A stretch of 64,000 nt of DNA from CAYTBN01 sp964542165 (lineage in GTDB: Bacteria; Myxococcota_A; UBA796; UBA9615; CAYRNR01). The notes beneath the pieces were generated by a model. The model did not search any database. It had not been told where the DNA came from and was given only the letters and a program-made list of their open reading frames with translations. The stretch is from contig CAZITQ010000004.1 in the NCBI GenBank assembly GCA_964542165.1, forward strand, positions 38,896 to 102,895, written 5' to 3'. The translations under genes and the position numbers were made by a program. Shown in pieces: positions 25,670 to 34,261 of the stretch; positions within the stretch are counted from its first letter, which is position 1, and each line of letters begins with the position of its first letter.

Positions 25670-27054
25670 CCGGGGATCGGCTCGTCGGCGATGTGATCCG
25701 GGTGCTGCGGGGGAGCTGCGGCATCACCGGGGGGGAGCGGGTTCTGGTCGCGTGCTCCGGCGGACTGGACTCGACCGTGCTGCTGCACCTCCTCGCCCGC
25801 CTCGAGGAGCCCCTGGGGATCACCGTGCAGGCGGCCACCGTCGATCACGGGCTGCGGGAGGACTTCCGGGCCGAGGCGGACGCGGCGGCGAGAAGCTGTC
25901 TCGACGTGGGCGTGCCCTGGCGCCTGCTTCGTACGCGGGTCTCGGGGGAAGCCCGGTCGCGCGTGGGACTGGAGGCTGCGGCGCGGCGCGCGCGGCGCCG
26001 GGCGCTGCGCTGGGAGGCCGGGCGGGTGGACGCCGACGCCATCGCCCTCGCGCACCATCGGGACGACCAGGCCGAGACCGTGCTCATGCGGATCCTCGTG
26101 GGGACCGGAGTTCGCGGACTGGGCGCCATGCGACCGCGCAGCGGGATCTGGGTTCGCCCCCTGCTGGGCCACGCTCGGGCCGAGCTCTCGGACTACGCCC
26201 GCCGGCGCGGACTGTCCCACGCCGAGGACCCCACCAACCGCGACCGCGCCCACCTGCGCAATCGCATCCGCCGCGACCTGATGCCCGCGGCGATGCGGTC
26301 CGCCGGGGACTCGGTCCCGCTCCAGCTGGCCCGACTCGCCGATCGGGCGGCGGAGGACGAGGAGCTGTTGACCACCCTCTCGGCCGAGCTGGCCGCGGCC
26401 GCCAGCGAGGGGGAGGGGATGCGGGTGGACCGGCTCAACGGGCACCCCCGCCCCCTGCTCGTGCGGGTGCTGCGGGACCTGGCCGGCAGCCTGGAGGGGG
26501 AGACGAGGCCGGGGGCTGTCCATCTGACCGCCGCGCTGGAGCTCCTGGAGGGACCGGACCGCAGCGCCGGAGTCGACCTGCCCGGGGGTGGCCGTATCGA
26601 ACGTCGAGGCGCCCGGATCGTGGCCCGCCGTCCCCCGCCGCTGCCCGACGAAGCCGCGGAGGTGATGGAGCTGCCCTGGAACGGGCGCCGGGTCTGGTCC
26701 GCCACCGGCCTGACCGTGGTGACCCGGATTCACGGGCAGCGCGACGCGGTGAGTCGGGGGCCCGGGGCCGGGACCCGCAGGGCCTGGTTCGATCGCGACA
26801 AGTTGACAACCCGTCCGCGCATGCACACGTTTGCACCCGGACTGCGATTGCGCCCCTTCGGGGGACCGGGTTCACGCAAGGTCAGCGACCTGCTGGCCGA
26901 GGCGAGCATCCCCCGGGAGCTGAGGCGTAGCTGGCCGGTGGTCAGCGTCGACGGGGCCATTCTTTGGGTTCCGGGCGTGCGCGCCGCCGACATCGCGCGG
27001 GTGGATGCGGGCACGACCCGGATCCTGGATCTTTCGGTAGGTGAAGGCTCGTGA
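25666..27054 (+). CDS. tilS: tRNA(Ile)-lysidine synthase
   Basis: A 462-residue N-type ATP pyrophosphatase. The PP-loop is VACSGGLDSTVLL (SGGxDS, about residue 27) and the TilS signature is AHHRDDQAETVLMR (H-x-x-D-D-x-x-E-T, about 129); AEDPTNRDRAHLRNRIRRDLMP is the conserved tRNA-contact segment. A C-terminal TilS domain follows (FAPGLRLRPFGGPGSRKVSDLLAEASIPRELR). It converts C34 of tRNA-Ile(CAU) to lysidine, which is essential for AUA decoding. ATG 25666 overlaps the RNHCP stop; its own stop overlaps the ftsH GTG, so tilS-ftsH are coupled as in many proteobacteria. Confidence 0.97.
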   Translation: MTGDRLVGDVIRVLRGSCGITGGERVLVACSGGLDSTVLLHLLARLEEPLGITVQAATVDHGLREDFRAEADAAARSCLDVGVPWRLLRTRVSGEARSRVGLEAAARRARRRALRWEAGRVDADAIALAHHRDDQAETVLMRILVGTGVRGLGAMRPRSGIWVRPLLGHARAELSDYARRRGLSHAEDPTNRDRAHLRNRIRRDLMPAAMRSAGDSVPLQLARLADRAAEDEELLTTLSAELAAAASEGEGMRVDRLNGHPRPLLVRVLRDLAGSLEGETRPGAVHLTAALELLEGPDRSAGVDLPGGGRIERRGARIVARRPPPLPDEAAEVMELPWNGRRVWSATGLTVVTRIHGQRDAVSRGPGAGTRRAWFDRDKLTTRPRMHTFAPGLRLRPFGGPGSRKVSDLLAEASIPRELRRSWPVVSVDGAILWVPGVRAADIARVDAGTTRILDLSVGEGS

Positions 27055-28982
27055 AACAGGCACACAAGACCATCGCGTTCTGGCTCTTCCTGGCGATCGT
27101 GGCCCTGCTGGCGTTCACCTTCATCCAGGGGCGCAGCGAACCCAAGGCCACCGAGATCGAGTTCTCGGAGCTTCAGCAGCGGATCAAGGACGGCGAGGTC
27201 GTCTCGCTGGTCGCCGAAGGCGAGGATCTCAGCGGCGAGTACCGACCCAACGGCGAGGACATCAAGAAGTTCACCAGCCACGGGAACCTCGAGGCGGAGA
27301 ACACACAGCTGATCCTGCGCGAGGCGAACCTCCTGTACGACCAGAAGGAGAAGCGCGAACCCCGCTGGCAGCTGTTCCTGATCTACTGGCTGCCGCTGAT
27401 GCTGGTGGTCTTCGTCTTCTTCTTCTTCTTCCGCCAGGTGAACATCGGCGGGGGCCGGGCGATGCAGTTCGGCAAGTCCAAGGCCCGGCTGCTCAGCGAC
27501 TCCCAGAAGAAGGTGACCTTCGAGGACGTGGCCGGGATCGAGGAGGCCAAGGACGAGCTGGAGGAGATCATCGAGTTCCTCCGCGAGCCCCGGAAGTTCT
27601 CGCGCCTCGGCGGCCAGATCCCCAAGGGCGTGCTGTTGATGGGCGGTCCGGGGACGGGCAAGACCCTGCTGGCCCGGGCCATCGCAGGTGAGGCGGGGGT
27701 TCCGTTCTTCTCCATCTCCGGTAGCGACTTCGTCGAGATGTTCGTCGGCGTGGGCGCCAGCCGGGTGCGGGATCTGTTCGAGCAGGGGAAGAAGAACGCT
27801 CCCTGCATCATCTTCATCGACGAGATCGACGCGGTGGGTCGCCACCGGGGCGCCGGGCTCGGCGGCGGACACGACGAGCGGGAACAGACCCTCAACCAGC
27901 TGCTGGTGGAGATGGACGGGTTCGAATCCAACGACGGGGTGATCCTGATCGCCGCCACCAACCGCCCGGACGTGCTGGACCCGGCGCTCCTCCGGCCAGG
28001 CCGCTTCGATCGGCGGGTTGTGGTGCCCTTGCCCGACGTGAAGGGCCGCAAGGGGATCCTCGAGGTCCACACCCGCGGCGTGGTGATGGCCGACGGCATC
28101 GATCTGGAGAAGATCGCGCGCGGGACCCCGGGATTTTCGGGAGCGGACCTGCGCAACCTGGCCAACGAGGCTGCGCTGGCCGCCGCCAGCCACAACAAGG
28201 ACCAGGTGGAGCAGGAGGACTTCGAGCTCGCCAAGGACAAGGTGATGATGGGCAGCGAGCGCCGATCGCTCATGCTCAGCGAGAACGAGAAGCGCGACAT
28301 CGCCTACCACGAGGCCGGCCACGCCATCGTCGCCGAGCTGCTGCCCAACTCGGATCCGGTGCACAAGGTCACGATCATCCCCCGGGGGCAGGCGCTGGGA
28401 CTGACCCAGCAGCTGCCCGTGGACGAACGCCACACCTACGACCGCAAGTACCTGATATCCAACATCACGATCCTGATGGGTGGACGAGCGGCCGAGGAGC
28501 TCGCGCTCGAGCGCACCACCACCGGCGCCGGCAACGACATCGAGCGCGCCACCGACGTGGCCCGCAAGATGGTCTGCGAGTGGGGGATGAGCGATCGCCT
28601 CGGGCCCCTGTCCTTCGGCAAGAAGGAAGAGCAGATCTTCCTGGGACGGGAGATGTCCCGCAAGCAGGACTACAGCGACCAGACCGCCGTGGACATCGAC
28701 GGCGAGGTCAGGTCCATCGTCACGTCCTGTTACGACCGGGCCAAGCAGCTGCTGACCGAGAACATGCAGGCCCTGCACGACGTCGCCAACGAGCTGCTGG
28801 TCCGCGAATCCCTGGGGGGTGCCGACGTGGAGCGGTTCGTCCAGGGGCTTCCCCCGAGGGACCCGGACGCCGAGCCCGAGACCGGGGGCGGCACCGGCCC
28901 CGTGTCCGAGCCGGAGCCCGAGCCGGAGCCCGAGGCCGGGCCCGAGTCCGAGCCCGTTCCTGTGCCCGTACCCGCCACCTGA
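27051..28982 (+). CDS. ftsH: ATP-dependent zinc metalloprotease FtsH
   Basis: A 643-residue membrane AAA+ protease. Transmembrane helices are at about residues 8-26 and 108-129. The AAA module has Walker A GGPGTGKT (about 201), Walker B IIFIDEID and the second-region-of-homology motif RPGRFDRRV. The protease site is HEAGH (about 421). It degrades membrane and short-lived cytosolic proteins. GTG 27051 overlaps the tilS stop. Odd feature: a roughly 35-residue C-terminal tail of repeated Glu-Pro (SEPEPEPEPEAGPESEPVPVPVP), which is absent from most FtsH proteins and probably disordered. Confidence 0.98.
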   Translation: MKQAHKTIAFWLFLAIVALLAFTFIQGRSEPKATEIEFSELQQRIKDGEVVSLVAEGEDLSGEYRPNGEDIKKFTSHGNLEAENTQLILREANLLYDQKEKREPRWQLFLIYWLPLMLVVFVFFFFFRQVNIGGGRAMQFGKSKARLLSDSQKKVTFEDVAGIEEAKDELEEIIEFLREPRKFSRLGGQIPKGVLLMGGPGTGKTLLARAIAGEAGVPFFSISGSDFVEMFVGVGASRVRDLFEQGKKNAPCIIFIDEIDAVGRHRGAGLGGGHDEREQTLNQLLVEMDGFESNDGVILIAATNRPDVLDPALLRPGRFDRRVVVPLPDVKGRKGILEVHTRGVVMADGIDLEKIARGTPGFSGADLRNLANEAALAAASHNKDQVEQEDFELAKDKVMMGSERRSLMLSENEKRDIAYHEAGHAIVAELLPNSDPVHKVTIIPRGQALGLTQQLPVDERHTYDRKYLISNITILMGGRAAEELALERTTTGAGNDIERATDVARKMVCEWGMSDRLGPLSFGKKEEQIFLGREMSRKQDYSDQTAVDIDGEVRSIVTSCYDRAKQLLTENMQALHDVANELLVRESLGGADVERFVQGLPPRDPDAEPETGGGTGPVSEPEPEPEPEAGPESEPVPVPVPAT

Positions 28983-28995
28983 ATCCCGGGTCTGG

Positions 28996-29001
28996 TACCC
29001 T
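28996..29001 (+). promoter_or_regulatory. -10-like element just ahead of folP
   Basis: TACCCT lies 8 bases before the folP ATG, in the same position and with the same sequence as the -10 of the UbiB gene (56336). The matching -35 is poor, so this may be a secondary promoter within the operon. Confidence 0.3.
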
Positions 29002-29009
29002 TCGGGGCC

Positions 29010-29882
29010 ATGGACCTGGCTCCCGTCACCCGCTGCTCGCTGCCCTGGCGGGGCGGTTTCGTGTGCAGCGGACCCGCGCCGCTGCTGATGGGGATCCTCA
29101 ACGTCACCCCGGACTCGTTCTCCGACGGCGGCCGGTTCCTGGATCCTCCGAACGCGATCCGTCACGCCCGACGGATGGTGGAGGAGGGCGCCGACCTTCT
29201 GGACGTGGGGGGCGAATCCAGCCGGCCGGGTGCAGAGCCGGTGGGCACCCGGGCCCAGGAGGACCGCGTGCTGCCGGTCATCGAGGGAATTCGCGACCTG
29301 GGGGTGCCGCTGTCCATCGACACGACCAACGCACGGGTCGCCGAGGCCGCCCTCGACGCCGGAGCCGACTGGATCAACGACATCTCCTCGCTGACAGGGG
29401 ACCCCGAGATGGCCCCCTTGGCCGCCGAACGGGGGTGTCCGGTGGTCCTGATGCACATGCGGGGCGATCCGGGGACGATGCAGACGGATACGGGGTACGA
29501 CGACGTGGTGCGGGAGGTGCTAGACTACCTGCTGGAAAGGGTCGATGTCGCCGCATCGGCCGGGATCGGAAGGGACCGGGTCCTCATCGACCCGGGCATC
29601 GGGTTCGGTAAGGCCCCCGGGCACAACCTGTCGCTTCTTCGCGCCGTGCCCGCCTTCGTCCGCACCGGGTTCCCGGTCCTGGTCGGCGCGTCGCGCAAGT
29701 CCTTTCTGGGGGCCTGCTTCGGGCAACGGCCCGGGGAGCGCCTGGAGGGCTCGCTGGCCGCGGCCCTGGCAGCAGCGGCGGGAGGTGCCCAGGTGGTGAG
29801 GGTCCACGACGTGGCCGCGACCCGGCGGGCTCTGGATGTTTTCGCAGGGATCGCTCGGGGTGCGGGGGAGGACGCGGAGTAG
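29010..29882 (+). CDS. folP: Dihydropteroate synthase
   Basis: A 290-residue TIM-barrel enzyme with every FolP landmark: MGILNVTPDSFSDGG (about 30), DVGGESSRPGA (about 66), SIDTTNARVA, WINDISSL, DPGIGFGK (about 198) and VGASRKSFLG. It joins p-aminobenzoate and dihydropterin pyrophosphate in folate synthesis, and is the sulfonamide target. It follows ftsH after 27 bases and precedes cdaA after 2 bases, the usual deltaproteobacterial and Gram-positive neighbourhood. No ribosome-binding site is visible before the ATG. Confidence 0.97.
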   Translation: MDLAPVTRCSLPWRGGFVCSGPAPLLMGILNVTPDSFSDGGRFLDPPNAIRHARRMVEEGADLLDVGGESSRPGAEPVGTRAQEDRVLPVIEGIRDLGVPLSIDTTNARVAEAALDAGADWINDISSLTGDPEMAPLAAERGCPVVLMHMRGDPGTMQTDTGYDDVVREVLDYLLERVDVAASAGIGRDRVLIDPGIGFGKAPGHNLSLLRAVPAFVRTGFPVLVGASRKSFLGACFGQRPGERLEGSLAAALAAAAGGAQVVRVHDVAATRRALDVFAGIARGAGEDAE

Positions 29883-29884
29883 GG

Positions 29885-30793
29885 ATGTCCGATCTACTGG
29901 ACACGCTGCGCTGGGTCGACATGCTCGACGTTCTGCGGCACCTGCTCGATATCCTGATCCTGTACTACATCTTCTACAGGGCGCTGCTGATCCTGCGGGG
30001 GACCCGGGCGTTCCAGGTCCTGTTCGGCCTCGTGTTGATCTCGTTTCTGTACTTCATCAGCGAGTGGATGAAGCTGCTCACCATCAACTGGATCCTCAAG
30101 GAGCTGTTCGGCTACCTCGTCCTGGCCCTGGTCATCATCTTCCAGTCCGACATCCGGCGCGGCCTCGCCCGCATGGGCGTGCCCTTCCTCGGCGCGGGCC
30201 AGAAGCAGGAGGAGGTCCAGACCTTCGAGGAGATCGCCAGGTCGTGCTTCAAGCTGGCCGAACGGGGTGAGGGTGCCCTGGTCGTGGTGGAGCGGGAGGC
30301 GGACCTGACCGGGATCGTGGGGGAGGGGACCCAGGTGGACGCGCGGGTCTCCATGGCCCTGCTCGTGTCCATCTTCCACAAGGCTTCACCGATCCACGAC
30401 GGGGCGGTGATCATCCGCAAGGGGCGGGTGGACCAGGCTGGCGCCTTCCTGCCCCTGTCCCAGAACCCCGACCTCGATCAGTACATGGGCACCCGGCACC
30501 GGGCGGCGGTGGGCCTGACCGAGGAGACGGACGCCCTGGTCTTCCTCGTCTCCGAGGAGGGGCAGACGGTCTCGCTGGTCCACGGCGCGCGCATCACCAC
30601 GGTCGCCGATCCCGACGCCCTGCGGCTGGCCGTCAACGCCGCGACCCGCGCCAAGGACGAGGAGGACGACAGCCTTGACGAACCACCCACCCACCCGTCC
30701 ATCGAGATCGCGGCGGTGTCGCTGAGCACCTTCGAGGAGGGTTCGGACGAGCAGGTCGAGGACATCACCAGCCTGGGCGGGGGGGAACCGTGA
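29885..30793 (+). CDS. cdaA: Diadenylate cyclase CdaA
   Basis: A 302-residue membrane protein. Three transmembrane helices lie in the first 90 residues (for example ILILYYIFYRALLIL and YLVLALVIIFQSDI), then a DisA_N/DAC domain with the catalytic motifs HDGAVII (about 180) and THRHRAAVGL-like RHRAAVGL (about 208). It makes cyclic di-AMP from two ATP. An acidic tail of about 50 residues follows the domain. It is directly followed by cdaR (GTGA overlap) and glmM, the conserved cdaA-cdaR-glmM module in which both partners modulate the cyclase; c-di-AMP controls potassium and osmotic balance. Confidence 0.96.
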   Translation: MSDLLDTLRWVDMLDVLRHLLDILILYYIFYRALLILRGTRAFQVLFGLVLISFLYFISEWMKLLTINWILKELFGYLVLALVIIFQSDIRRGLARMGVPFLGAGQKQEEVQTFEEIARSCFKLAERGEGALVVVEREADLTGIVGEGTQVDARVSMALLVSIFHKASPIHDGAVIIRKGRVDQAGAFLPLSQNPDLDQYMGTRHRAAVGLTEETDALVFLVSEEGQTVSLVHGARITTVADPDALRLAVNAATRAKDEEDDSLDEPPTHPSIEIAAVSLSTFEEGSDEQVEDITSLGGGEP

Positions 30794-31836
30794 GCACCGG
30801 CGCCGCGCCCCCACCACCGGCCCAGCCGCCCCACGGGGGCACACCCCCCAAAGGGCGTCGGTTTCGCTCGACGAAGCGGGTGCTCAGGGATGCTTTCCGC
30901 CAGAACCTGAGCCTCAAGGTCATCGCCGGGGCGATGGCCGTGGTGGCCTGGCTGTTGGTCCAGGGCCGGCCCACGGCCGAGGAGTACGCCACGGTCCAGG
31001 TGGACTACGTGTGGCCCAGCAACCTCGTGCTGGACAGTGATCCGGTGGACCAGGTGCTGATCAAGGCCGTCGGACCCCGCAGCTACCTGCGGGAGCTGGA
31101 GCGGCGGGACCTGCGGTACCAGATCGATCTGGCGGACATGGTCGCCGGTGAGACGACCCTCTACCTGACCGGGATGCCCGTGCTGGACATGCCGGCGGGG
31201 ATCGAGGTGGTCACGATCTCTCCGTCGTCGCTGACCTTCCGCTTCGACAACCGCATCACGGTGGGATTGCCGGTGAAGGTGCCCACCCAGGGGGAGGTGG
31301 CGTTCGGGTTCGAGATCGAGGAGATCGTCATCGAGCCGGACGTGGTCACCCTCTCCGGTGCAGCCTCGGATCTGGAGGGGCTCGAGGAGGTCTCGACCCG
31401 GGTGCTGGACCTGTCCGGCAGGGACAAGGAGTTCGTGGAGCTGCTGCCCCTCGACCTGGGCAAGATGCGCGCCCGGCCGGAACACGAGGCCGAGGTCTCG
31501 GCCTACGTGCGGCTCAAGCAGATCGTGGACGAACGAACCTTCGAGATACCCCTCGTGGTGCCCGAGGAGCTCGCCGGCGCCGTGGTGGAGCCTGCCACAG
31601 CCACCGTGGTCCTCCACGGGCCGCTGCGGGAGCTCTCCGGCGTGGAAGGGGATCCCCTCACCATCACCCTCGACCCGGCACAGCTGACCTTCCGCGACGG
31701 AGCCGCGCGGGCGCTGTACGACCCGCGCAGCCGCCAGGGGCTGACGGTGGACACCGAGAGCCTCCCCGCCGGAGTCGAACTCCGCGACGTGAAGCCCCAC
31801 CGCTTCACCGTGACGCAGGCACCCCAGGATGAGTGA
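30790..31836 (+). CDS. cdaR: CdaR / YbbR-domain regulator of CdaA
   Basis: A 348-residue protein with a Pro-rich start, one N-terminal transmembrane helix (LKVIAGAMAVVAWLLVQG, about 42-60) and then three or four beta-rich YbbR repeats outside the membrane (for example ITVGLPVKVPTQGEVAFGFEIEEI and FEIPLVVPEELAGAVVEPATATVVLHG). YbbR proteins bind and regulate CdaA. The GTG start overlaps the cdaA stop; the end overlaps glmM by 8 bases. Position between cdaA and glmM makes the assignment firm, although YbbR domains are poorly conserved in sequence. Confidence 0.92.
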   Translation: MSTGAAPPPPAQPPHGGTPPKGRRFRSTKRVLRDAFRQNLSLKVIAGAMAVVAWLLVQGRPTAEEYATVQVDYVWPSNLVLDSDPVDQVLIKAVGPRSYLRELERRDLRYQIDLADMVAGETTLYLTGMPVLDMPAGIEVVTISPSSLTFRFDNRITVGLPVKVPTQGEVAFGFEIEEIVIEPDVVTLSGAASDLEGLEEVSTRVLDLSGRDKEFVELLPLDLGKMRARPEHEAEVSAYVRLKQIVDERTFEIPLVVPEELAGAVVEPATATVVLHGPLRELSGVEGDPLTITLDPAQLTFRDGAARALYDPRSRQGLTVDTESLPAGVELRDVKPHRFTVTQAPQDE

Positions 31837-33145
31837 ACGCAGGTACTTCGGCACCGACGGCATCCGCGGCGTGGCTGGCCAGCCCCCGCTGACCCCGGGA
31901 CGGGTCCTGAGGCTCGGCAGGGCCATCGCCCGTCTCTATCCCGGGACGGTGGTGGTGGGCCGCGACACGCGCCTCTCGTCGCCCGCCCTGCGCGACGCCC
32001 TCACCGCGGGTCTGCTCGCCGACGGTTCGGACGTGATCGACCTCGGCGTGCTCCCGACACCGGCGGTGCCCGGAGACCTGCTTCGGCGCAACGCCGCCGC
32101 GGGGGTGATGATCACCGCCAGCCACAACCCGTTCCAGGACAACGGGATCAAGGTGTTCTCCCCCCGGGGGGACAAGCTCGGTGACGACGAGGAGGCCGCG
32201 CTGGAGGACGCGCTGGACGCCGCGGATCCGGAGGAACCGGCGCGGGGGATCGGGCGCTGGTCCACGGATGCCGAGGCGGCGCTGGCGGCGTACGTGGAGG
32301 GTCTCCGACCCGCGGATCCCTGGGGCCGAGGCCTGCGGCTACTGGTGGACGCGGCCCACGGCGCCGCGGCCGCCGTGGCCGGGACCGTACTCGCGGCCAG
32401 CGGGGCCACCGTCGAGGTGGTCGGCGACGCCCCGGATGGCCGCAACATCAACGAGGGGTGCGGCGCCCTCCACCCCGCCCTCGTGGCCACCCGCGTGCAG
32501 GCGGGGGAGGCGGACCTGGGCGTGACCCTGGACGGGGACGCGGACCGCTGCGTGATGATCGACGAGCGCGGGCGACCGATGGACGGCGACGTGCTCATCG
32601 CCCGGCTCGCGCGCCACCGCGGGCAGGGGGAGGGGGGCGGGACCGTGATGCGCACCGCGGGGGTGGTCGGCCACCTGGCCGACCGGGGGATCCGCATGCA
32701 CCGCGCTCCGGTGGGGGACCGCAACGTCCTGGTCCGGATGCGCGAGCTCGGGGCCGTGCTCGGCGGCGAGGAGAGCGGCCACGTGATCCAGCTGGACCGG
32801 GGACCGGCGGGTGATGGCCTGGCCACCGCCCTCGCGGCCCTCGAGCTCCGCGCGCGCGGCGGGCGCCCGCTGGCCGAGATGGCGGACGAGATCCCGTGCT
32901 ACCCCAGTGACAAGCGCGCGATCCGCGTGCGCGCCAAGCCGCCACTCGAGCAGGTCCCCGAGCTGGTCGCGGCCATGGCCGCCGCCGACGGCGCCCTGGA
33001 AGGCCGCGGCCGCCAGCTGTTGCGCTATTCGGGCACCGAACCGAAGCTGAGGATCCTGGTCGAGGGGGACGAGCCGGCCCGGGTGGCCCGGGTCTGCGAC
33101 GAGCTGCAGCGGGCCGCCGAGGCCGCGCTGGGCGAGGAGACGTAG
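31829..33145 (+). CDS. glmM: Phosphoglucosamine mutase
   Basis: A 438-residue alpha-D-phosphohexomutase. It begins with YFGTDGIRGVAG. The phosphoserine loop is MITASHNPFQDNG (Ser about 97), the metal-binding loop is LDGDADRC (about 234), the sugar loop is GGEESGH (about 313) and the phosphate-binding loop is RYSGTEPKLRILVEG near the end. It converts glucosamine-6-phosphate to glucosamine-1-phosphate for UDP-GlcNAc, peptidoglycan and lipopolysaccharide. ATG 31829 overlaps cdaR by 8 bases. In other bacteria GlmM binds CdaA directly and inhibits it. Confidence 0.97.
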   Translation: MSERRYFGTDGIRGVAGQPPLTPGRVLRLGRAIARLYPGTVVVGRDTRLSSPALRDALTAGLLADGSDVIDLGVLPTPAVPGDLLRRNAAAGVMITASHNPFQDNGIKVFSPRGDKLGDDEEAALEDALDAADPEEPARGIGRWSTDAEAALAAYVEGLRPADPWGRGLRLLVDAAHGAAAAVAGTVLAASGATVEVVGDAPDGRNINEGCGALHPALVATRVQAGEADLGVTLDGDADRCVMIDERGRPMDGDVLIARLARHRGQGEGGGTVMRTAGVVGHLADRGIRMHRAPVGDRNVLVRMRELGAVLGGEESGHVIQLDRGPAGDGLATALAALELRARGGRPLAEMADEIPCYPSDKRAIRVRAKPPLEQVPELVAAMAAADGALEGRGRQLLRYSGTEPKLRILVEGDEPARVARVCDELQRAAEAALGEET

Positions 33146-33148
33146 TCC

Positions 33149-33862
33149 ATGGCGCTTCTGGGAGTGAACATCGACCACGTGGCCACCCTGCGTCAGGCCC
33201 GGGGGGTCGTGTACCCCGAGCCGGTGATCGCGGCCGGCATCGCGGAGATGGCCGGCGCCGACCAGATCACCGTGCACCTGCGGTCCGACCGCCGGCACAT
33301 CGTGGATCGGGACCTGGAGCTGCTGGTCAAGACCGTGCAGACCCGCCTCAACGTGGAGATGGCCGCCACCGACGAGATGGTGGACATCGTCGGCGGGATC
33401 CGGCCGCAACAGGTGACCCTGGTGCCCGAGCGACCCGACGAGATCACCACCGAGGGCGGGCTCGACGTGGTCAACCACGACGGCGACGTGGAGCGGGCCG
33501 CAGGCAGCCTGCTCGACCAGGGCATCGCCGTGAGCGTGTTCATCGATCCGATCGAGGACCAGATCGAACGCTGCGCGGCCCTCGGTATCTCCGACGTGGA
33601 GTTCAATACCGCGGCGTACGCCGAGACCCCGCTGGCGCCCGTGGCCGCCCGTGAGCTGGAGCGGCTGTTGAACGCGGTGGCCGCCGCGCGGGAGCGGGAC
33701 ATCCACGTGGCCGCGGGCCACGGGCTCCACTACCACAACGTGCAGCCGCTGGCCGCGTGCGAGGGGATCGAGGAGTTCAACATCGGCCACGCCATCGTCG
33801 CCCGCGCGGTGTTCTCGGGTCTGGCCGAAGCCGTGCGCGAGATGAAGCGGCTGGTGGGGTAG
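33149..33862 (+). CDS. pdxJ: Pyridoxine 5'-phosphate synthase
   Basis: A 237-residue TIM-barrel protein with the PdxJ signature GVNIDHVATLRQARG at the N terminus, QITVHLRSDRRHI (about 38), RLNVEMAATDEM, and HVAAGHGLHYHNVQPLAA (about 188) as well as FNIGHAIVARAVF near the end. It condenses 1-deoxyxylulose-5-phosphate with 3-amino-2-oxopropyl phosphate to give pyridoxine phosphate, in the DXP-dependent B6 route. It lies 3 bases after glmM and 9 before acpS; pdxJ-acpS-nnr is a widespread proteobacterial gene order. Confidence 0.97.
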   Translation: MALLGVNIDHVATLRQARGVVYPEPVIAAGIAEMAGADQITVHLRSDRRHIVDRDLELLVKTVQTRLNVEMAATDEMVDIVGGIRPQQVTLVPERPDEITTEGGLDVVNHDGDVERAAGSLLDQGIAVSVFIDPIEDQIERCAALGISDVEFNTAAYAETPLAPVAARELERLLNAVAAARERDIHVAAGHGLHYHNVQPLAACEGIEEFNIGHAIVARAVFSGLAEAVREMKRLVG

Positions 33863-33871
33863 GGGAGTCCC

Positions 33872-34261
33872 TTGTCCATCCTGGGGATCGGCATGGACGT
33901 GGTGGACCTGCCGCGCTTCCGCCGGACCCTCGATCGCCTCGGGGAGCCCTTCGTGCGTCGGCTGTTCACCGAGGGCGAGGCGGCGTACGCCGATCGCAGT
34001 CCCCGCCGCCGCGCCGAGCGTCTGGCCGCGCGATTCGCGGCCAAGGAAGCCTTCGGCAAGGCCGTGGGGCTGGGGATGACCGGTCGAAGCCAGTGGAAGG
34101 AGATCGAGGTCGAACACGACAACCGTGGGCGGCCCCTGCTGACCCTCCACGGCGAGACCTCCCGGGCCGCGGAGGAGCTGGGCGTGACCCGACTCCACCT
34201 GTCCCTGAGTCACGACGGCGACGTGGCCGCCGCGATGGTGGTCCTGGAGGGTGACCCGTGA
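33872..34261 (+). CDS. acpS: Holo-[acyl-carrier-protein] synthase
   Basis: A 129-residue phosphopantetheinyl transferase. The conserved start is ILGIGMDVVDLPRFRR (metal-binding Asp about 9) and the second site is RLAARFAAKEAFGKAVG (Glu about 58). It moves phosphopantetheine from CoA to acyl carrier protein, activating fatty-acid synthesis. The start is TTG 33872 with AGGGGAG a few bases upstream. Its stop overlaps the next gene's GTG. CoaD (13146) and AcpS in one window supply consecutive parts of the CoA-to-ACP route, though from different operons. Confidence 0.95.
   Translation: MSILGIGMDVVDLPRFRRTLDRLGEPFVRRLFTEGEAAYADRSPRRRAERLAARFAAKEAFGKAVGLGMTGRSQWKEIEVEHDNRGRPLLTLHGETSRAAEELGVTRLHLSLSHDGDVAAAMVVLEGDP

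Noticed and set aside
26730..29456. 908-residue frame on the minus strand
   Set aside because: It is antisense to tilS, ftsH and folP; a GC-rich shadow without domains.
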